A stretch of DNA of 64,000 nucleotides from Symsagittifera roscoffensis (Eukaryota > Xenacoelomorpha > Acoela > Convolutidae): positions 78,681,200 through 78,745,199 of the forward strand of contig NC_087062.1 in NCBI RefSeq assembly GCF_963678635.1. The letters are read 5' to 3'. Shown here piece by piece: positions 30,413 to 39,690 of this stretch. Positions within the stretch are counted from its first letter, which is position 1. The number at the start of each line of letters is the position of its first letter. A model generated the notes under the pieces. The model searched no databases and had not been told where the DNA came from. It was given only the letters and a program-made list of their open reading frames with translations. The translations under genes and the position numbers were made by a program.

Positions 30413-33400
30413 ATGAGGCGGAGCAGGGTACCGGTAGCTGAAAAAAGATCGACCGAAGCAAAGTATAATTCGTCGCTAAACAAAGCAACACCAATGGGTC
30501 CGAGGATAACAAAGAAGAACTTTTCAGTTAACATGGTCAGCACAAGGAGTACAGCGGAGAACAGGGCGAAAGAGGGCACGGAAGGGGAGAGAGTAGAACC
30601 CACCATCGAGATTGATCTAGAGACACCCGATCAAAGTGTGGATGAAATAGGGAAGATGGCGACAGAGTCAACTCCAATGCCCAATACAGAGGAACCGAAC
30701 CAGAAACCCATAGAGTTCTCACCGATAGATGACGCGGAAGATGCAATAGGCAGTACCGAAGAAACGGTGAAAGAAGACTCTCAAGTAAAGAGGACATCTT
30801 TTACGGAAAAATTGGGAATAATGTTCGGAATAAAAACGAAAGAAAACGTGACTGAAGAGCCAAGAGCAGAAAGAGCACGAACATTTGGTACAGTGAGCAC
30901 GAAAGCGACAGAAACCGGCCAGAATGAGGAACAAGCTAAAGCAGAGGCTATGGCCGAAGAGAAACCCACGGCTGACCATGAAGAGACTACCATTGAGTTG
31001 GGCGATTTGTTGGCGAAATTAAATCAGATCGACAAAAGACTTAAGAACAGTGAAGAAGACAGAGAGGTGATAAAAAAGGAGATAAGATACAACAAGCACG
31101 AGTATCTAGACAGTTATTTTAACCTAGCTAAGGCAACAGAGGAGAGACTCAAGGAAATGTCAGACAAGGTAGAGGCCACCAATGAAGAACGAGAAAAGAA
31201 CATAAAAACAGACATGCAACAGTTGAAGAACCGATATGATGATGTTAACAGCCAATTAGGGAGCCTGGAAAGGAGAATGGACACAATGAGCAAGAGTCAA
31301 GCAGAGAGTTCGTGTGCAATACAGGCGAAGTTGGATGCAATCTTGAGAGGTTCTACACCACAAGAGAGACCGGCAGCGGATCGTACGCAAGGCACCAGAG
31401 TTGACTTTGTAGAACCACAAAGAAACAAACGGCAATCGACACCGTTGCCCATACCCAGGGATGCGATAAGCATAGCACCCACAGCTGCGAAGACAATAAT
31501 GAAGAGTGGAACGTCGAACACGACGACTGGTCCGGGAGATTCAACAGCCAACAGCAACTCAGGACCGGATGCTATGACATGGGCCAGCACTTGGGAGATG
31601 ATGAACAGGACTCTAGAGGCCTTCGCTACGAGGAACACTGACTCGAGCGACAGGAGAGAAGGAAAATCAAGAAAAACATTCAAGAAGCCAAAAGAATTCA
31701 AAGATGACTCCGATGGATGCATTGACACTTGGGTGGAAGTGATGAGACTACATCTAGAGCAAGATAACTTGAGTGACGAAAGACAAGCGTGCACAGCCAT
31801 ACTCAGCAATTTAGAAGGCACGGCATTAAAGTGTGTGGTTGCGAAGAAAGAAGAAGAACGCGACACCGCGGACAAAATCTTTGAAATACTGTTGAACAGA
31901 TTCGGCTCAGGCATGAAGGGTCATCAAGCGATGATGCGATTTGAAAAAAGGAGACAGAGGGACGACGAGTCAATAGATCGGTTCCTAGATGACCTCGAGA
32001 GCTTGAGAAGGAGGAGTGACCCAGAGGAGTCGACAAACAGACGGAACTTTAGCATTGCCTCGAAGTTCATTGATGGGGTGAAAAGTGATGACTTAAGGAC
32101 AATGTTAGCAACATACTACACGTTGTCGAAGGACAGCGCACCCACCCCAGAAGAAATGAGACAGAAATCAAGAGAATACATGCTGATGAAACCTAAGAAG
32201 TACTCATATTCTGAAAACAGGAACACGCAAGGGGGAAGCCAACCCCAGAGGTCATCATGGTACAAACCTAGAGATGATATGGATAAGCGCAGATCATGCG
32301 CGAACTGCGGGTCAGCGGATCATCATGTGGCTGACTGCACAACGTACAAACAAGGCATGAAGAGCCTAGGTTATGCACCGGATGAGGAGGACATGAGTCA
32401 GATGGAGGAACACGAGTACTATAATGGCTTAATCATCAAGATAGGCGCCAGATGTTTTTTCTGTAACCAGGAGGGGCACTTCAGAATGGATTGTCCCTTG
32501 TTCTGGGAAGCGGTCAAGGACCAGAATCACCCCAAACATAAGTTGGCATTAGCGGCGGTGCAGAATCAGCGGAACAGGCAAAACGAGTTCGAATCTAGGA
32601 ACTTAGGGGCACCAAACACCGAATTGCCGACGAAGACAGTGAAAGCTGTAACACATGTTAGCGGTGCGTTAGAGTCCGCGGCCGGGAGCTCTCTAGAGAT
32701 AAATTATGAGAGAGCGGCGACGGAAGCAATTGCCAAAGTGAAACAAGATCTGGCTGCGAAAGAAATAGAGCAACGACTAAAGTTGGAGATCGAGAGACAG
32801 AATTTTAACGAAGCATTAACCGGAACGAACGTAGTACCAGAGGCTAGAACGGGCTCAACAAAGAACGGGAATTGTAACACCGTGAAAATGGTGACAGGTA
32901 AACCCTTTGGAATATCGAAAATCGGAGCAAGAATAATGTCGATAATCACAGTGGGCGGCCACGAGGTGACTAGAAACTTGAGCGAGCCGAGCGACCAGAC
33001 GTTAATGCACATTGACGTGTATGCAGACTACTTGAGTGGAATAAGTCCACAAACCACTTCTAGAGCGCTCAGGGCACTACTCACGAGAGGGGGCAGCAAG
33101 TCGTTACGTGTTGATAACAGATACACTGAAGCTTACGGCCCACACGAGGTTATGCTAAACATAGATGGAATCAACATCTATACCAAGACGATGATAACAT
33201 GCGACGAAGACCTGATTGGACAAATCTATGTAGGGAAGGAGGAATTGAAAGTAAGATCGATTGGACACTGTGCTATGCTTGAAGAAGATGCAATGCACAT
33301 CGGAACGGAAGCAGACGTGACAGGGCACGTGTTGGACATAAGTGGAAAGAAGACTCAGTTACGTGGGTTACTTGACACGGGAGCGGTCTTGAGTGTCATA

Positions 33401-36400
33401 CCAATTGAGACTTGGGAGCGAATGGGCTTCAACAAAGATGATTTGATAGACTCGAGAATACGGCTGTCAGCTGCGAACAAAGGGGCCCTTCGGGTGCTAG
33501 GCAGGACGCCGATAATAGCCCTCAATTTGGGAGAACGTAACCTGTGGATGAGCTTCATCGTGGTAGAAAACCTGGATGAATCTGACCAATTCATTTTGGG
33601 CAGAGACTTCATCAGGAATTTCGACGTAACGATTGATCTAAATAATGCAATGTTCAGGATACGGAACCCGGATAGGAGGTACGCAATCAAACCGGTAAAT
33701 TTAATAATGGCAAATGAAAACAAAGCACCGGTATTCTTGAGTAAGAGGGTGAGGCTAAAGGCTAATGAAGCAGCAATCGTGAGCTTGAGGATGAAAAACT
33801 ACAATGAACTAAGTGACAATAAGCAAGTATGTATAGTTCCAAACCCTAATAGTCAAAGTGCTGCTGTTTTAGGAAGATCATTTTCGATAACGAAGAGTGG
33901 TCTCTGCGTCAGTGTCTTGTTGAATACCCTTGACATACCGATCACGATACAGAGAGGGAGGAAACTGGGATATGCTTTGCCGGTTAAAACTCGATATGAA
34001 ACGATTGAGAACTTAAAACAAAATGAAGTTGTTGATTGTCCCAATCACAGGGATAAAATTTGTATCTTGAGACGATTGCAAAAAATTAAATATTCTTCAG
34101 GCCTTATTAAATCACTTAAGTCAGAAACGGACGATGGGCTGTCGAGCTGTTCAAACTTTCCAGAGCGACCCACACTAGATGAGATGCAGACAGATAAACC
34201 GGTTCTGCCGGAGATTGAACATTTGAGGGGCAAACTGAAAGAGGAACAGCTCGAAGCCATCAAAGACGTACTAGAACGGAACGAAGAAGTTTTCTCGAGG
34301 CATAAGGCGGATATCGGGTGTTGTAATTTTGTGGAGCATGAAATAGAACTTGAGGAAAACGCGGTACCGCACAGGGAGGGGGCGAGGCGTATGACCCCAC
34401 ACAAATCGGACGCGTGTAGAAAAGAAATCGAGACGTTACTAGAGTATGACATGATAGAACCATCCAAGTCACCGTGGGCGTGTGGAGTAGTGATGGCCAA
34501 AAAGAAAGGCGACCAGTTGAGGTTCTGTTGTGACTTTCGATACCTGAACTCCGTCACGGTGAAGGATGCCTATCCCATACCTAGAATTGATGAAAGCCTC
34601 TCGAAGTTAGGTGACGCAAAATTTTTTACGACTCTTGATTTAGGCTCGGCTTTTTGGCAGGTACCATTAAGGAAACAAGACAGGGACAAGACAGGGTTCG
34701 CCTGCGAGTTAGGTCTGTTTCAATGGAAACGGATGCCGTTTGGACTCTGCAATGCCACAGCCACGTTTCAACGGCTGATGGCACACGCGCTGATAGGCGT
34801 GACAAAGAAGTACGGCAACCTGGTAATGTGCTATGTGGACGACGTGGTAATAGCAACGCCAACACTAGAAGACCACATTGAGAGACTTGATGAGGTGTTC
34901 GCGTGCATGAAAAGATCGGGGCTGAAGTGCAAACCATCAAAGTGTGAAATACTCAAGGACTCAATAAAATATTTGGGCAGGATGGTAGACAAGCACGGCA
35001 TCAGACCTGATCCAGACGCCGTGGAAGCAGTCCTAACCTGGAAACCACCGAAGACAGAGCACCAGTTGATGAGCTTCCTGGGCTTCGCTAACTATTACAG
35101 GGAGTTCATCAAAGGCTACGCGGACAAGGTATACCCGATGCAACAATTAATGAGACACAAGGGCAAGAAGTTCACGTGGAACAACGCGGCAGAAGAGTCA
35201 TTCCAGAGAATAAAGAAAGAGCTATGTGAGGCACCAGTACTGGGTATGCCGACAGAGAAGGGGATGTACGTGCTAGACACGGACGCGTCAGTAGTCGCTA
35301 TTTCTGGGATTCTCCATCAAGAACAAGAATGGAATGGGAAGACAGTCTTGAGACCAATAGCATACGGGAGCAAGGTCCTAAGTGACACAGAAATGAAGTA
35401 CGGAGCACCGAAAGCAGAGATGTTCGCGGTGGTCACCTTTGTCGAAAAATACAGAGCATACCTAGGCAGTGAGCCCTTCAAGCTGCGAGTCGACAACCGA
35501 GCACTAAGCTGGCTGAAAACGTACTCAATGGACCAGAGCTATATTGGGAGGTGGATAGTTCGCTTGGATGGATACAACATGATAATTGAGCACAGAACAC
35601 GAGATAAACATCAAAATGCTGACAGCTTGAGTAAGAAGACGGAGTTCTACGAGAGGCAAGAACAAAGAGAGGCGGACAGACCTGAGATCAAAGACGGCTT
35701 CTCCTTCATGGACAAAGAAACGTACGACAGTCTTCCACTCACGAGATGGCTGGACAAATCAGGCAAACCGATTGAAGATCATCCAGAATTGCCGAAAGAG
35801 CCTCTTGAAAAGACCATCTTGAAGAAAGGCAGAGGGATTCCGATAGGAATAATGCTCAAGTCCAAGATCGTGAGGGAAACACTCAAGGCAAAAGGTCACG
35901 ATCTCACCCAGGTAGAGGAGGGAACGGTCCAAATAGATGAAGACTTAATGAGGTTGCTCGAGAACCTATCGGATGACAAACCCGTGATCCAAGGGAAAAG
36001 TCAGGAGGCACCGGAACTAACCATACTTCGGAGAGAAAAAACAGTGAACAATACTGACGTCTCAAAAGGAATCACCACTGATAGCAAGGAAGTTGTGCGA
36101 TCACTAGTTGAGAAAATCCCCGAAAAAATTCTGGAGCAAACAAAAGTCAGGGGTAAGAAAGTGACATTCAGAGAAGAAATTGAACACCTGGGATTAGATC
36201 AAGAGTCCGGGGAGTGGTCCAGATTCATGGAAGAAGACGAAACCGGAGAAGGAAAATTGTCCGGGGAGCGTAAAGAATGGGATGAAGACTCGGACGAGAG
36301 CAGTGAGGATCAAGACAGTCTATGCATGATACTGGCGGAAGAGAAGATGAGACAGCACGACAGGGAATTACAGACAGATCCATCTTCAGGAACGTACAAT

Positions 36401-39214
36401 CTGGAAATGCAAGAGGTACGAGGTGGAGAAAAGCTCGAGAAAATAGCAGTTTCAAGAAAGCCTCTTAGGGAACTATCGTGCAACTCAAACGTCAGAACGA
36501 ATCTGGTACCAGAGGACGACATGAAGATCATGAAAAGGATAATATGTGTGAAACTGAGCGATGACATCCACAATCCTGGTGAGATGAATGGACAGATCAT
36601 GGCGTTAAAGGAGCACGTTAAGGCGAGATATAGACTGTCTGACCTAATAAGGGCCCAGAAGAATGACAAAATGACAAGTAACCTCTCCAAATGGATCCAT
36701 TCTGGAGTCAAGGAGAAGGGGGAACTTGAGGAAGACAGCTACAAGATCTTGAGCCAGTTCTACAAAGAAAAGAGAGACTTACTTTACCACACAGCGGAAG
36801 GGGTGGTAGCGTGCAAGAGAAGAGATGAGGAAAAGATATTACACAAACACAACCTCATCATACTACCACAACTGTACCAAACGGAAGTGCTCTTCAGATC
36901 ACACGACCAAATGGGCCATCAGGGGATAGATAAAGTACAACAAAGGATACTTCACAGGTTTGACTGGCCGGGAATGAGAAAAGCTTGCGAGAGATGGGTG
37001 AATGCCTGCCTAGCATGCCTTCAAGTAAAAGATCCAAGGAAGATGAAGTTTCCCCTCAAGTCTGTCGAGAGTTCGGAATTCAATGAAGTGGTGCAGATAG
37101 ACCATCAGAAAATCTGCATGACGGAATCGGGTTATAACCAAATACTAGTTATAATAGATCACTTCACCAAGTTGGCGGAAGCAGTTCCGTGCCAGACAGC
37201 CTCAGCAGAGGAAACATGTGATCACCTGATAACGCATTGGATATCGCGGTATGGTTGCCCAATGACTTTCCAGTCAGACAACGGCAAGGCTTTTGTGGGG
37301 GACTTAACAAAAGAACTGATGAAGAGGTCACACATTGCTCAAGCACACTCGACGACCTATCATCCACAGACCAATGGGTTGGTAGAAAGACAGAACAGGA
37401 CACTAGTCAACATGCTCAGGGTGTACTGCTCAAGGTACATGACGGACTGGGACAAATACCTGCCACAGGTAGTAGGAGCCTACAATAGTACCCAGCACTC
37501 TACAACGGGTATCAGCCCTTTCATGATGTTGACGGGCAGGGAAAGGGCAATGCCTCTGACATTCTTCTATCCGGAGTACGAGGGGAAGAGGACGTCGCCT
37601 CAAGCATACGTGAAGGAAGCGATCAAAAGACAACAAGAGCTGAACGAGCTATGTCGGAGAAATACGGCACAAGCGCAAACGAGGCAACGCAAGAAATATG
37701 ACGAAAAGATACTGAGAGCAAAGCCATACGAAGTGGGCCAATACGTGTGGGTCTTTCAAAACGTCATACCGCCCAAGGGAACAAAGAAACTACTCAAGAA
37801 ATGGAGAGGACCGTTCATGATTACGGAAGTACATCAACAAGGAAGGTTCTATCGCTTGAGTACAGGGCGAGCAGCACATTACGAAAATCTGAAACCTCAC
37901 GTTCCGTCCCCGGAGGATTGGTGCCTGCCGAAAGACATGGAGGGTCTTGACTACCTGGTGGTGGAACCAGCGTGCGAAGTGAATGAGAAAGGCACCAGAG
38001 AGAAAAATGATGGTAATGAGAACTTGAGTTTGGACGACAACGAAAAGATAGAAGTGGAGTCGGATGCAGGTTCATTTGTAGAAGAAGACTGGAACGACCC
38101 AGAGCAAAACGAGGTACCGAAGTGGATGGAACCGGATCGACCAACACCACCGGAAACCAGGACGGGCAATCGTAAACGCACAGGCATGAGGTACAATAGG
38201 TACGGGGATGACTTCTTGATCGATAAGATACAGCCAGAAAAGTTAAGCGATGAACTACTAGGCGTAGGCGAACTGGAAGCTGGAGAGGAATGGCAGGTCA
38301 TTGACGATGGTGGACATTATCCGCAGGATGATTACTCGACGCCAGAAGTGGAGACGGATCTCGAGCAGGGTGAAATAGAAAGGAGGGAAAATACGAACTT
38401 GAGGATTCTAGAGTGGATGCGTGATGTCAAAGACGAGAGCCACAAAGGACAAAGCATTCAGCAAGTCGATATATCAGCAGCAAATTACGTTAAGACAGAG
38501 GACCCTCTTTTCGGATGGACAGCAACAGACAGGCCACTGGACATCCCCAAGGACAATTCAGACCCGACTACATCGACGGGGACGTCGATAAAAATTTTTG
38601 TCCGGGGAGTGGGGGTAGGACTTACCCACACCGAAAATTTGATGATAAAGAAGCTCAAGGAAGTGAGGGAAACAAGCGGATTGGAACTGGAGGAAGAAGA
38701 ACCAGAGCCCACCATAGGAAGGAATTTCAAAACGAAATTCGAAATACCCAATGAATACTCAGAGAACATCATGATAACGGATAGCGACTTCATCCTGTCA
38801 AACAGGACCAGCGCGATCTGCATCACGGCGGACATGAGTTTCAAATCAAGATTGGAGGCTGACTTCAAAAGAGAGTACCAGAACGTAGAGTTTCTATTCA
38901 GACAGAGGCCAGGACTGGGAGGCATAGCAGCGCTTCCACCGTCAGTGGCACAAGTCCCGGGCAAATACCTCTGCTTCCTAGTAACGAGAGTCAACGACAG
39001 AAACACAATTGATCCCGAACACGTGATATTGGCACTGACAAGACTACGTGACTTCATGATTGAAAGAGGAATAGTGGAGGTCTCGATGCCGGTGTACGAC
39101 CCAAACAGGGGCAAACTGAGCTCGAGAGAATTGTATGCTATCCTACATGTGGTCTTTGCAGAAACCGAGATAATGGTGCATCTTCACAAGAAGTACTACT
39201 TGAGTATCGCCTGA
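30413..39214 (+). CDS. Copy B ORF1: Gag-Pol polyprotein with C-terminal macro domain
   Basis: 2933 codons in one frame with no Gag/Pol shift. Start at 30413; Met41 (30533) is a possible alternative. Domains in order: acidic N-terminus; coiled coil ~200-300; Gag core ~425-580; CCHC knuckles from Cys629 and Cys681; protease with Asp988 of LLDTGA; RT with YVDD at 1474-1477; RNase H from Asp1622 (VLDTDAS); acidic linker ~1780-2060; integrase with HHCC (His2164, His2169) and catalytic Asp2230, Asp2289, Glu2325 (DD35E); GPF-containing tail ~2465; acidic linker; FVRGVGVGLTHTEN block; macro-like domain ~2786-2933. The protein would be cleaved into capsid and enzymes that copy RNA into DNA and integrate it. 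The macro domain is extra to the normal gypsy set. Confidence 0.95.
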   Translation: MRRSRVPVAEKRSTEAKYNSSLNKATPMGPRITKKNFSVNMVSTRSTAENRAKEGTEGERVEPTIEIDLETPDQSVDEIGKMATESTPMPNTEEPNQKPIEFSPIDDAEDAIGSTEETVKEDSQVKRTSFTEKLGIMFGIKTKENVTEEPRAERARTFGTVSTKATETGQNEEQAKAEAMAEEKPTADHEETTIELGDLLAKLNQIDKRLKNSEEDREVIKKEIRYNKHEYLDSYFNLAKATEERLKEMSDKVEATNEEREKNIKTDMQQLKNRYDDVNSQLGSLERRMDTMSKSQAESSCAIQAKLDAILRGSTPQERPAADRTQGTRVDFVEPQRNKRQSTPLPIPRDAISIAPTAAKTIMKSGTSNTTTGPGDSTANSNSGPDAMTWASTWEMMNRTLEAFATRNTDSSDRREGKSRKTFKKPKEFKDDSDGCIDTWVEVMRLHLEQDNLSDERQACTAILSNLEGTALKCVVAKKEEERDTADKIFEILLNRFGSGMKGHQAMMRFEKRRQRDDESIDRFLDDLESLRRRSDPEESTNRRNFSIASKFIDGVKSDDLRTMLATYYTLSKDSAPTPEEMRQKSREYMLMKPKKYSYSENRNTQGGSQPQRSSWYKPRDDMDKRRSCANCGSADHHVADCTTYKQGMKSLGYAPDEEDMSQMEEHEYYNGLIIKIGARCFFCNQEGHFRMDCPLFWEAVKDQNHPKHKLALAAVQNQRNRQNEFESRNLGAPNTELPTKTVKAVTHVSGALESAAGSSLEINYERAATEAIAKVKQDLAAKEIEQRLKLEIERQNFNEALTGTNVVPEARTGSTKNGNCNTVKMVTGKPFGISKIGARIMSIITVGGHEVTRNLSEPSDQTLMHIDVYADYLSGISPQTTSRALRALLTRGGSKSLRVDNRYTEAYGPHEVMLNIDGINIYTKTMITCDEDLIGQIYVGKEELKVRSIGHCAMLEEDAMHIGTEADVTGHVLDISGKKTQLRGLLDTGAVLSVIPIETWERMGFNKDDLIDSRIRLSAANKGALRVLGRTPIIALNLGERNLWMSFIVVENLDESDQFILGRDFIRNFDVTIDLNNAMFRIRNPDRRYAIKPVNLIMANENKAPVFLSKRVRLKANEAAIVSLRMKNYNELSDNKQVCIVPNPNSQSAAVLGRSFSITKSGLCVSVLLNTLDIPITIQRGRKLGYALPVKTRYETIENLKQNEVVDCPNHRDKICILRRLQKIKYSSGLIKSLKSETDDGLSSCSNFPERPTLDEMQTDKPVLPEIEHLRGKLKEEQLEAIKDVLERNEEVFSRHKADIGCCNFVEHEIELEENAVPHREGARRMTPHKSDACRKEIETLLEYDMIEPSKSPWACGVVMAKKKGDQLRFCCDFRYLNSVTVKDAYPIPRIDESLSKLGDAKFFTTLDLGSAFWQVPLRKQDRDKTGFACELGLFQWKRMPFGLCNATATFQRLMAHALIGVTKKYGNLVMCYVDDVVIATPTLEDHIERLDEVFACMKRSGLKCKPSKCEILKDSIKYLGRMVDKHGIRPDPDAVEAVLTWKPPKTEHQLMSFLGFANYYREFIKGYADKVYPMQQLMRHKGKKFTWNNAAEESFQRIKKELCEAPVLGMPTEKGMYVLDTDASVVAISGILHQEQEWNGKTVLRPIAYGSKVLSDTEMKYGAPKAEMFAVVTFVEKYRAYLGSEPFKLRVDNRALSWLKTYSMDQSYIGRWIVRLDGYNMIIEHRTRDKHQNADSLSKKTEFYERQEQREADRPEIKDGFSFMDKETYDSLPLTRWLDKSGKPIEDHPELPKEPLEKTILKKGRGIPIGIMLKSKIVRETLKAKGHDLTQVEEGTVQIDEDLMRLLENLSDDKPVIQGKSQEAPELTILRREKTVNNTDVSKGITTDSKEVVRSLVEKIPEKILEQTKVRGKKVTFREEIEHLGLDQESGEWSRFMEEDETGEGKLSGERKEWDEDSDESSEDQDSLCMILAEEKMRQHDRELQTDPSSGTYNLEMQEVRGGEKLEKIAVSRKPLRELSCNSNVRTNLVPEDDMKIMKRIICVKLSDDIHNPGEMNGQIMALKEHVKARYRLSDLIRAQKNDKMTSNLSKWIHSGVKEKGELEEDSYKILSQFYKEKRDLLYHTAEGVVACKRRDEEKILHKHNLIILPQLYQTEVLFRSHDQMGHQGIDKVQQRILHRFDWPGMRKACERWVNACLACLQVKDPRKMKFPLKSVESSEFNEVVQIDHQKICMTESGYNQILVIIDHFTKLAEAVPCQTASAEETCDHLITHWISRYGCPMTFQSDNGKAFVGDLTKELMKRSHIAQAHSTTYHPQTNGLVERQNRTLVNMLRVYCSRYMTDWDKYLPQVVGAYNSTQHSTTGISPFMMLTGRERAMPLTFFYPEYEGKRTSPQAYVKEAIKRQQELNELCRRNTAQAQTRQRKKYDEKILRAKPYEVGQYVWVFQNVIPPKGTKKLLKKWRGPFMITEVHQQGRFYRLSTGRAAHYENLKPHVPSPEDWCLPKDMEGLDYLVVEPACEVNEKGTREKNDGNENLSLDDNEKIEVESDAGSFVEEDWNDPEQNEVPKWMEPDRPTPPETRTGNRKRTGMRYNRYGDDFLIDKIQPEKLSDELLGVGELEAGEEWQVIDDGGHYPQDDYSTPEVETDLEQGEIERRENTNLRILEWMRDVKDESHKGQSIQQVDISAANYVKTEDPLFGWTATDRPLDIPKDNSDPTTSTGTSIKIFVRGVGVGLTHTENLMIKKLKEVRETSGLELEEEEPEPTIGRNFKTKFEIPNEYSENIMITDSDFILSNRTSAICITADMSFKSRLEADFKREYQNVEFLFRQRPGLGGIAALPPSVAQVPGKYLCFLVTRVNDRNTIDPEHVILALTRLRDFMIERGIVEVSMPVYDPNRGKLSSRELYAILHVVFAETEIMVHLHKKYYLSIA
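38596..38637 (+). promoter_or_regulatory. Candidate central polypurine tract of copy B
   Basis: Inside ORF1: a T run followed by GTCCGGGGAGTGGGGGTAGG. The first eleven bases, GTCCGGGGAGT (38600-38610), recur exactly at 48963-48973, just before the 3' LTR. Copy A keeps 40 of 42 bases here. A second plus-strand primer site inside pol is known in lentiviruses and in yeast Ty1; here it is an inference from sequence. Confidence 0.5.
38768..39214 (+). other. Macro-like domain at the C-terminus of ORF1
   Basis: Residues ~2786-2933. Landmarks: ITDSDFILSNRTSAICITAD, FKREYQNVEFLF, PGKYLCFLVTR, a helix TRLRDFMIERGI, VSMPVYDPNRGKLS, and VFAETEIMVHLHKKYYL to the end. The alternating strand/helix order and the phrases resembling CIS.D.....G...QF, ..YLVTK, L..L..H....G....S.P and EEVF..T.I.V.VY fit the TARG1/ALC1-like macro family from memory. 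The catalytic Asp of TARG1 appears to fall on Gly here and its Lys on Arg (Lys in copy A), so binding is more likely than hydrolysis. No search was run. Confidence 0.65.
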
Positions 39215-39487
39215 GTCGGGTACATGGAGGTATCGAGTCGGGTGTGAGGGAGGAGTCTTGAGTTAGGTACTGGGGTGCGGCGCAGGTAAGGGGATCTTAA
39301 GATGTGACTGGCATGACAATTATCATTTTAAATGAATGATGGTGCTAAAACATAAAATGTGTCTGCATGTTTTTTAGAAAATTTAAATTGAATCATTTTA
39401 GTAGGGCGAAAAGGGGAGGGTTTTTAATCATAAAAGTAATGGGGCTTTCTGGTTAGGAACACAGCTTGTCGGTCTAAATATCGGGTG

Positions 39488-39497
39488 TTATTTTCAG
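39488..39497 (+). promoter_or_regulatory. Candidate splice acceptor upstream of B ORF2
   Basis: TTATTTTCAG followed by A, a strong 3' splice-site consensus, 193 bases before the ORF2 ATG at 39691. Copy A has a similar site at 14468-14457. No matching donor in the leader could be chosen with confidence. Confidence 0.35.
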
Positions 39498-39565
39498 ATT
39501 GATTTGTTGATCTCAAATTGACTACTCATCTGTATTTAATCAAAAGAAGAGAACGACATCTCAAG

Positions 39566-39660
39566 AAAACTCAAGTTGCTCAGGTAAAACTCAAGTTGCT
39601 CAGGTAAAACTCAAGTTGCTCAGGGAAAACTCAAGTTGCTCAGGGAAAACTCAAGTACTA
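39566..39660 (+). repeat. 20-bp tandem repeat before B ORF2
   Basis: AAAACTCAAGTTGCTCAGGT occurs four full times and once partially (39566, 39586, 39606, 39626, 39646); the later units read CAGGG. The first two units contain CAGGTAAA, which looks like a splice donor. Not seen in copy A. Confidence 0.9.
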
Positions 39661-39690
39661 ATACTCAAAGAGTCAATCGAAGTCACAGAA

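Larger units (their letters stand above)
39215..39690 (+). other. Copy B spacer between ORF1 and ORF2
   Basis: 476 bp without a coding frame except the unlikely upstream extension of ORF2. It holds a candidate splice acceptor (39488-39497) and a short tandem repeat (39566-39660). How ORF2 is translated is not shown: splicing, an internal promoter or re-initiation are all possible. Confidence 0.7.

Noticed and set aside
39616-39690. Upstream extension of ORF2 from ATG 39616
   Set aside because: It starts inside the 20-bp tandem repeat and has no counterpart in copy A, where the start aligns with 39691.
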